From the NCBI RefSeq assembly GCF_900113685.1, contig NZ_FOQG01000014.1:1-64000 (forward strand): 64,000 bases of DNA. The letters run 5' to 3'. The translations under genes and the position numbers were made by a program. Of this stretch, positions 58,242 through 64,000 are shown one piece after another (position 1 is the stretch's first letter; each line of letters starts with the position of its first letter). Below the pieces are notes generated by a model. That model did not search any database, had not been told where the DNA came from, and worked only from the letters and a program-made list of their open reading frames with translations. Source of the DNA: Nocardioides psychrotolerans (GTDB lineage Bacteria; Actinomycetota; Actinomycetes; Propionibacteriales; Nocardioidaceae).

Positions 58242-61200
58242 ATGACGACACTTCGGCTGTCCCGTCGAGCCGCCACCGTTCTCCTGGTGCTGGCGGCCGC
58301 TTCCGGCGTTCACCTGGCCACGGGCCGAGGCCCGCTCAACGTCGGACCGGAGGTCGCGGGAATCTCCCTCGGCCTGCATCTCGACCTCACTGCCACCCTG
58401 CTGTACGGCTTTGTCGGCGCCCTCGGATGGGTGGTGACGACCTACTCCCTCACCAACCTGTCCGGGCAGCACCGGGTGCCCCGGTTGGGCTACGCCTTCA
58501 CCGTCGCCCTTCTGGCACTCGCCCTCCTCATCGGCGGCGCCAGCCTTCCGGTGATGGCGCTGGGATGGACGCTGAGTGGACTGGCCGCCTCGTGGCTGGT
58601 GGGTCACCCTGCCAACGCCGGCGCCCGCCGCGCCGCCTCCGGGATGCGCCGCTCGCTCGCCGTCGGTGACGCCGCCGTGTGGACGCTCGTCGTGGTCGCC
58701 GCGTACACCCTCCCGTCCCTCGACCGCGCCGACCTGACCTCGTCAGCAGCGGAGGTCGACCACGGCACCGGGTTCGTGCTGGCTGCGCTTCTGGTGATCG
58801 CCTTCGTCACCCGCTCCGCACTCCCTCCGACCCAGCGCTGGCTCCTCGAGACGACCGAGGCCCCCTCCCCGGTCTCTGCGTTCCTGCATGCCGGTGTCGT
58901 CAACGGCGGCGGCGTCCTGCTCCTGCTCCTGTGGCCTCTCCTGGCCACCCAACGCCCGGCTCTGGGCGCCTTGGTCCTGCTCGGTGCGACCGCGTTGGTG
59001 ATCGGCACGTGGTCGATGAACGCTCGCGATGACGTCAAGGGCCGGCTCGCCTGCTCCACCACGACCCAGATGGGTTTCGTCGCGATCCAGCTGGGCCTGG
59101 CCCTCCCTGCGGCGGCACTGCTCCACGTCATCGGCCACGGGGCGTGGAAGTCGTGGCTCTTCCTTCGCGCGGGTGGTGCAGTGCAGCGCTCTTCCACGTC
59201 GACCTTCGTACGAGGAGATCGACGGTCCACGCTCCTCGTGGGCCTGCCGCTCGCGGTCGGCCTGGCGGTAGGGACTCCTCCCGCCGTGGATCTGGTTGAG
59301 GCGTCAGGTCCGGCCGGGCTGCTCCCCGTCGGGTTGGCAGTGCTCTTCGCCCTCACAGGCGGCTTCCAGCTCGCCGCCGTTGACCGTGCGGGCCAGGTCA
59401 AGCGGGCCGGCGCTGGGGTCGTGATCGGCGCCGCTGCAGCCGGAGCGCTGTGGATCGTGGCGCTCTGGAAGCAGTCCGTCTCGGGCGGCCTGGTCGTGGC
59501 GGGTCAAGGGTGGCCCGACCTGCCGGCAGCGCTGTTGCTCGCCCTGGTTGCTGCGGCACTGATCACCGCCTGGGCCGGGGCGATCGACCTGCAGCGCCGT
59601 CCCACCGGACCGATCGCCGTGGCGCTGCTGCTGTGCGCGGTCTCCCCCGGTCTCACCCGACGCCAGGACGCCCGCTGGCCCGATGTCAGCGCCCCATCCG
59701 AAGCTCCGGGAAAGCGCGCCCTCACAGACGCCGACGTCGCGCTCGCCGTCCAGGTCGCCCGCCGTGTCGTCGGCGCCGCGTGGCCACTCGGTTCCTCGGT
59801 GGCGGTCAACCCCGTCGCGCCCTTGGAGTCGATCCCCTTTGCCGACGCGGTCGGAGTCGCCCGCCGCCACCACGGCGCCGAGTTGCTGCCCCAGCTTGAC
59901 TGGTTCCTACGCCAATGGGCCGAGGGTGGCATCACCTCCGCGGCACTCCTGGAGGCACTGAACGAGGCGGGCCACCCCGGCTGCTTCCCCACCCCCGTCA
60001 ACCTGGCCGACTTCATCACCTCCAGCGAGGCCCTGCGAGACCAACCGTCCTCGTCGACGACGGCGCTCCGGTCCGGCGTGGTCCCCCGGCTCTGCGAAGC
60101 CTTGCCCGATCGAGTCTGCGCAGAGCGTGCCGCACGCCGCGTCGACCAGGAAGCGAGCTGGTGGTGCCAACGGGCGTGGGCCCAGTCGAGCGCGACCGGG
60201 CCAGGGCCGTGGCAGCTCTGGCGCGCCGCGGCCGCAGGTCACGTCTACCCGATCTCGGCGGGACTACGCGGTGTCGACCGCCTCGTGAAGGCCCTGCCCA
60301 GCGCCCCGCTGGCCGCGATCGCGGCGATGACGAGTGCCGCCTCGATCCCGGGACCCAGCCTCGTGGGCTACGTCATTCGCCTGCTCGTCACCGCGCCGGG
60401 TTGGGCAGCACACGCGCGATGGCGCAGCGAGCAAGGTCAGACGGAGGCGTTGCTGGAGCTGGTGGCGCTCCGGATGGCGCTTGACCTGCTGCACGCGGGG
60501 TCGGCCGGCGGGACTGCGCTCGATGTTCGCCCGCAGCTCGAGCCCGCCGGCGGCGCCGAGTTCGGTGATGACCACCGGCTGGTGTGGCAGCGTGCCCTGG
60601 AGCTCACGGTGCAGCAGTCGCTGCTGCCGGCCCTGGTCCATGCCGAGGGGCGACGATCACCCGCACCCGGGCAGGGACAAGCGGCTCAGACCCAGTCCCT
60701 CTGGTGCATCGACGTCCGGTCCGAGCGGGTCCGTCGGCACGTCGAGGCTCTGGGCAGACACCACACGTTCGGCGTCGCCGGATTTTTCGGCGTTGCGACG
60801 CGCCACCGGCACGACGGACACTCCACTGACCAGTGCCCGGTCCTCCTGGTCCCTTCGTCGGAGTCGCGGAGTGACATCCAGCAACGGAGCCTGCGACAGA
60901 TCCTGCATCGGGCCGTCAGCGGGACCAGCTCCACTCCCGCTGTCCCCTTGCTGAGCGCAGAGGCCTACGGTGGGGCAGCGGCAGTGGTCTCCGCGGTCTC
61001 CTCGATCTGGCCGACCAGTGCCCAACGGACATGGTCCGCCTGGGTGCATGGCTCCGACCTCATGGCGCCCCCGCTCTGGTCGACCGACACCGAAACCAAG
61101 GTCGCCGCCATCGAGGGAACCCTGCGCGCGGTCGGACTGGTCGATGACTTCGCGCCGCTGGTCCTCGTCGTGGGTCATGCTGCCAGCGCCGAGAACAACG

Positions 61201-62180
61201 CTCACCGCTCCACCTACCAGTGCGGCGCCTGCGGGGCGAACTCTGGCTTCGTCAACGCGAGGCTGTTCGCCGAAGCCATGAACGACCCGGACGTGCGTCA
61301 GCGTCTGCGTGGTCGTGGGATCGACGTGCCTGCCACCACTCTGGCCATGGCCGCCGTCCACGACACCACGACAGACCTGATCGAGCTCGCCCCGGAAGGA
61401 GCTGACGGTCAGCACCGGCATCCGCTCCACGTGGGGGCCCTGGACGAGGCACGTGGAGCTCTCGCCGAAGCGGGTCGACGCGCAGCTCAGGAGCGAGTGC
61501 CGCGGCTGCCCCGGGTCCGCCGAGCCGCGTCCGGTGGGGCCGCGCGCAGAGCTGCGACCCGACGCTCCACCGACTGGTCCGAGCCCACCCCCGAGTGGGG
61601 CTTGGCCGGGAACCGAGCGATCATCCTCGCCCCGCGCTGGATGACCACCGGGCTCAATCTGGGCGGCCAGGTCTTTCTGCACTCCTATGAACGGTCCCAG
61701 GACATCGACCACCAGGTCCTCGACCAGCTGATGGCTGCGCCGGTCGTCGTGAGCCAGTGGATCAGCGCCCAGTACCAGTTCTCCACCACGGCGCACGAGG
61801 TGTTCGGCGCCGGTGACAAGACCACCCTCAACGTCGTCGGCGATGTGGGTGTCCTGGCCGGAGCCCACGGGGACCTTCGGCTCGGCCTGCCCTGGCAATC
61901 ACTCTTCGAGCACTCGCCGACCGACTTCCCGAGCCCCCATGGTGCGCACGACCCGGTGCGGCACCTGGTGATCGTCGCTGCGGACAAGGACGCGATCCTC
62001 ACCAGCATCCGCAACCACGTCGGCCTCCGACAGCTCGCCGAGCACCAGTGGGCCACCTTCGTCGCCATCGACCAGGGTGCCCACGAGCTGGGCCCCGACC
62101 TCGAGTGGCGGACGCTACTGCCGCAAGCACGCCTGCCGCAGGTGATCAGCACCTCTCCGTTCGCCCTCAGGAGGGGATGA
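58242..62180 (+). CDS. dabA: fused DabB-DabA inorganic carbon (CO2/bicarbonate) transporter
   Basis: 1312 aa, one frame. Residues 1-480 are a NuoL/DabB-type proton-conducting membrane unit with about 13 helices and family strings LHAGVVNGGG, STTTQMGFVAIQLG and HGAWKSWLFL. Residues about 495-1312 are DabA (DUF2309/UPF0753), a beta-carbonic-anhydrase-like domain with zinc ligands C822, H979, C994 and catalytic D824/R826 (CIDVRSE, VGHAASAENNAHR, QCGACG). Known DabA has C351/D353/R355/H524/C539, and the H-C distance of 15 is the same here. In known systems the two proteins are separate. It should turn CO2 into bicarbonate in the cytosol, driven by a cation gradient. Confidence 0.88.
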   Translation: MTTLRLSRRAATVLLVLAAASGVHLATGRGPLNVGPEVAGISLGLHLDLTATLLYGFVGALGWVVTTYSLTNLSGQHRVPRLGYAFTVALLALALLIGGASLPVMALGWTLSGLAASWLVGHPANAGARRAASGMRRSLAVGDAAVWTLVVVAAYTLPSLDRADLTSSAAEVDHGTGFVLAALLVIAFVTRSALPPTQRWLLETTEAPSPVSAFLHAGVVNGGGVLLLLLWPLLATQRPALGALVLLGATALVIGTWSMNARDDVKGRLACSTTTQMGFVAIQLGLALPAAALLHVIGHGAWKSWLFLRAGGAVQRSSTSTFVRGDRRSTLLVGLPLAVGLAVGTPPAVDLVEASGPAGLLPVGLAVLFALTGGFQLAAVDRAGQVKRAGAGVVIGAAAAGALWIVALWKQSVSGGLVVAGQGWPDLPAALLLALVAAALITAWAGAIDLQRRPTGPIAVALLLCAVSPGLTRRQDARWPDVSAPSEAPGKRALTDADVALAVQVARRVVGAAWPLGSSVAVNPVAPLESIPFADAVGVARRHHGAELLPQLDWFLRQWAEGGITSAALLEALNEAGHPGCFPTPVNLADFITSSEALRDQPSSSTTALRSGVVPRLCEALPDRVCAERAARRVDQEASWWCQRAWAQSSATGPGPWQLWRAAAAGHVYPISAGLRGVDRLVKALPSAPLAAIAAMTSAASIPGPSLVGYVIRLLVTAPGWAAHARWRSEQGQTEALLELVALRMALDLLHAGSAGGTALDVRPQLEPAGGAEFGDDHRLVWQRALELTVQQSLLPALVHAEGRRSPAPGQGQAAQTQSLWCIDVRSERVRRHVEALGRHHTFGVAGFFGVATRHRHDGHSTDQCPVLLVPSSESRSDIQQRSLRQILHRAVSGTSSTPAVPLLSAEAYGGAAAVVSAVSSIWPTSAQRTWSAWVHGSDLMAPPLWSTDTETKVAAIEGTLRAVGLVDDFAPLVLVVGHAASAENNAHRSTYQCGACGANSGFVNARLFAEAMNDPDVRQRLRGRGIDVPATTLAMAAVHDTTTDLIELAPEGADGQHRHPLHVGALDEARGALAEAGRRAAQERVPRLPRVRRAASGGAARRAATRRSTDWSEPTPEWGLAGNRAIILAPRWMTTGLNLGGQVFLHSYERSQDIDHQVLDQLMAAPVVVSQWISAQYQFSTTAHEVFGAGDKTTLNVVGDVGVLAGAHGDLRLGLPWQSLFEHSPTDFPSPHGAHDPVRHLVIVAADKDAILTSIRNHVGLRQLAEHQWATFVAIDQGAHELGPDLEWRTLLPQARLPQVISTSPFALRRG

Positions 62181-62181
62181 C

Positions 62182-63516
62182 GTGCAGCACATTCTTGACG
62201 CGATCAGTGCCGAAGCCACGAGCGAGGACTTCGCCGCGCTCGACCTGCCCCCGTCATACCGGGCCGTCACGCTCCACAAGGACGAGGTCGACATGTTCGA
62301 GGGCCTCGCAGCGCGTGACAAGGACCCCCGCAAGTCGCTGCACCTCGACGACGTCGCTCTGCCCGAGCTGGGCCCGGGCGAGGCCTACGTCGCCGTCATG
62401 GCCTCGGCGATCAACTACAACACCGTGTGGAGCTCGATCTTCGAGCCCGTCTCCACGTTCGGCTTCCTCGAGCGCTACGGCCGGATCTCCGAGCTCACCA
62501 AGCGCCACGACCTGCCTTACCACGTCGTCGGCTCCGACCTGTCCGGCGTCGTGCTCAAGACCGGCCCCGGCGTGACGAAGTGGAAGCCCGGCACCGAGGT
62601 CGTCGCGCACTGCCTCTCGGTCGAGCTCGAGGACTCCGACGGCCACGACGACTCGATGATGGACCCCCAGCAGCGGACGTGGGGGTTCGAGACCAACTTC
62701 GGTGGCCTCGCGACCATCGCGCTGGTCAAGTCCAACCAGCTGATGCCCAAACCGGCGCACCTGACCTGGGAGGAGGCGGCCTCGCCCGGCCTCGTCAACT
62801 CCACCGCCTACCGCCAGCTGGTCTCCAAGAACGGCGGCAACATGAAACAGGGCGACAACGTCCTGGTCTGGGGTGCCTCCGGCGGCCTCGGCGGCTTCGC
62901 CACCCAATACGCCCTCAACGGTGGCGCCGTCCCGATCTGCGTGGTCTCCAACGAGGAGAAGGCCGCCATCGCCCGCTCGATGGGTGCGGAGCTGATCATC
63001 AACCGCTCCGAAGAGGGCTACCAGTTCTGGAAGGACGAGCACACCCAGGACCCGAAGGAGTGGAAGCGCCTCGGCGCCAAGATCCGCGAGCTCACCGGCG
63101 GCGAAGACATCGACATCGTCTTCGAGCACCCCGGCCGCGAGACCTTCGGCGCCTCGGTCTACGTCACCCGCAAGGGCGGCATCATCACCACCTGCGCGTC
63201 GACCTCGGGCTACATGCACGAGTACGACAACCGCTACCTGTGGATGAACCTCAAGCGGATCATCTCCTCACACTTCGCCAACTACCGCGAGTCCTGGGAG
63301 GCCAACCGCCTCATCGCCAAGGGCATGATCCACCCCACCCTCTCGCGCACCTACACCCTCGAGGAGGTCGGTCAGGCCGCGCTCGACGTGCACCACAACC
63401 TCCACCAGGGCAAGATCGGCGTGCTCTGCCTCGCACCCGAAGAAGGCCTCGGCGTCCGCGACCACGAGATGCGCGCCCAGCACCTCGACGCGATCAACCG
63501 CTTCCGCGGCGTCTGA
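62182..63516 (+). CDS. ccrA: crotonyl-CoA carboxylase/reductase
   Basis: 444 aa from GTG, one base after the preceding stop, with AGGAGGGG as ribosome site inside the end of the transporter gene. An MDR-type enoyl reductase (NADPH loop VLVWGASGGLGGFATQ) with all four CO2-binding residues: N80 (AINYNTVW), F169 and E170 (WGFETNFGG), H364 (ISSHFANY), each offset by one from the numbering known for Kitasatospora setae Ccr. It makes ethylmalonyl-CoA from crotonyl-CoA, CO2 and NADPH for acetate assimilation or polyketide extender supply. It is translationally coupled to the DabB-DabA gene. Confidence 0.96.
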   Translation: MQHILDAISAEATSEDFAALDLPPSYRAVTLHKDEVDMFEGLAARDKDPRKSLHLDDVALPELGPGEAYVAVMASAINYNTVWSSIFEPVSTFGFLERYGRISELTKRHDLPYHVVGSDLSGVVLKTGPGVTKWKPGTEVVAHCLSVELEDSDGHDDSMMDPQQRTWGFETNFGGLATIALVKSNQLMPKPAHLTWEEAASPGLVNSTAYRQLVSKNGGNMKQGDNVLVWGASGGLGGFATQYALNGGAVPICVVSNEEKAAIARSMGAELIINRSEEGYQFWKDEHTQDPKEWKRLGAKIRELTGGEDIDIVFEHPGRETFGASVYVTRKGGIITTCASTSGYMHEYDNRYLWMNLKRIISSHFANYRESWEANRLIAKGMIHPTLSRTYTLEEVGQAALDVHHNLHQGKIGVLCLAPEEGLGVRDHEMRAQHLDAINRFRGV

Positions 63517-63812
63517 ACGGTGGCCCCCTGACCGGCTCCCCAGGGACTCTCGCAACACCGGTGCAAGTGGTTCGACACACAGACCTGCGGGTTGGCGAGA
63601 TGGAGTCACTGATGACCGGTCCAGGGAGAACGCCGCTGACACCGTTGGTCGGACACACCCGCTCCCCACGACGCCGGCGAACATGAACAAGTTCTTCACA
63701 CTACTTTCGTCCTGATCTCGTTCGGTGAGGACTAGATTTTTGGGGATGTAGTCAGCGGATTCGCGAACTTCGGAGCGTGCTACCGCGGCCGAAGAGATGA
63801 GGGAAGACCATC
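63517..63812. other. intergenic region after ccrA
   Basis: 296 bp without a convincing gene. It contains an AT-richer patch near 63715-63745 (TAGATTTTTGG) that may hold the promoter of the next gene, and no strong terminator hairpin after ccrA that I can see. Confidence 0.5.
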
Positions 63813-64000
63813 GTGAAGATCGCACCCGAGAGCCTGCTCTCCCAGCTCGCCGATGGATGCGTTCATCCGCCGGACGTCGCCACACTCCTGACCCGCTCGC
63901 TTCCGCTGGTCCTCGAGGTGACCGGCGCCGGCTCGGCGTACGTCCTGCGCGGTCAGGTCGAGGACGTGCAGGTGGTTGCCCACGCGGGTGCGCAGCTTCC
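63813..64000 (+). CDS. GAF-domain-like sensor protein, N-terminal part only
   Basis: Starts at GTG 63813 after GAGGGAAGA and runs off the window after 62 residues. The visible part (SLLSQLADGCVHPPDVATLL, RSLPLVLEVTGAGSAYVLR) looks like the start of a GAF domain of an actinobacterial signalling protein. The rest is not visible. Confidence 0.55.
   Translation, partial: MKIAPESLLSQLADGCVHPPDVATLLTRSLPLVLEVTGAGSAYVLRGQVEDVQVVAHAGAQL

Noticed and set aside
58242..62180. NADH dehydrogenase subunit L of complex I
   Set aside because: The N-terminal part is NuoL-like but no other nuo genes are nearby, and the C-terminal 800 residues are DUF2309/DabA with zinc ligands.

Overview
The window is high-GC DNA (about 70 % by eye). 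It has strong G/C bias at third codon positions, many ATGA/GTGA gene overlaps and several genes whose start codon sits 6-8 nt after a -10 box (leaderless style). With the WhiB/Lsr2-type domains, DUF222 HNH tail, DUF3263 protein and crotonyl-CoA carboxylase/reductase, this indicates an actinomycete. A Nocardioides-like member of the Propionibacteriales is my guess, not something the sequence proves.

Layout: 1-1789 is host chromosome (end of an HNH/DUF222 gene, an XRE-cupin regulator divergent from a methyltransferase). A tRNA-Arg(TCT) at 1790-1865 is the integration site of a complete tailed prophage. Its ends are a 44-bp perfect direct repeat (1821-1864 and 51759-51802), so the element is 49,938 bp. 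From 51803 on is host DNA again: secreted subtilase, LuxR-type response regulator, adenosine deaminase, DsbA/MauE pair, oligoribonuclease, tRNA-His, and then a small winged-helix regulator, a fused DabB-DabA inorganic-carbon transporter and crotonyl-CoA carboxylase/reductase.

The prophage follows siphovirus order. Leftward lysogeny block: tyrosine integrase, membrane protein, ImmA-like metallopeptidase, XRE repressor (1892-4387). A divergent switch (4388-4553) faces a rightward early operon (4554-22432) with Cro-like and Xis-like HTH proteins, GIY-YIG protein, PD-(D/E)XK nuclease, Gp3/RDF-like protein, DnaQ-like exonuclease, J-domain protein, RuvC-like resolvase, a WhiB protein with an Lsr2-like C-terminus, a MerR-like protein, a DnaB_N/RecA-type helicase, and many small overlapping genes of unknown function. 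The late operon (22532-49321) encodes TerL, HNH endonuclease, portal, head morphogenesis protein, protease with nested scaffold, decoration protein, capsid, connectors, tail tube, a frameshifted tail chaperone pair (CCCAAAA slip site), a 1365-aa tape measure, baseplate proteins, a Kelch-repeat tail protein and an 822-aa adhesin carrying a polysaccharide deacetylase domain. It ends with a lysis cassette (M15 endolysin, r1t-like holin, small membrane proteins, an EEP nuclease). At the right end lie a leftward secreted collagen-like protein (likely lysogenic conversion), DUF3263 and other small proteins, and an AlpA/Xis-like HTH.

Most noteworthy: (i) a single-chain DabB-DabA CO2/bicarbonate transporter placed one base upstream of CO2-fixing Ccr, with an AT-rich palindromic promoter and a dedicated small regulator gene; (ii) a phage WhiB-Lsr2 fusion with a possible internal start; (iii) an adhesin combining a CE4 deacetylase with a polyglycine tip, next to a Kelch-propeller tail protein; (iv) an EEP nuclease inside the lysis cassette; (v) integration that gives the host tRNA-Arg an encoded CCA end.
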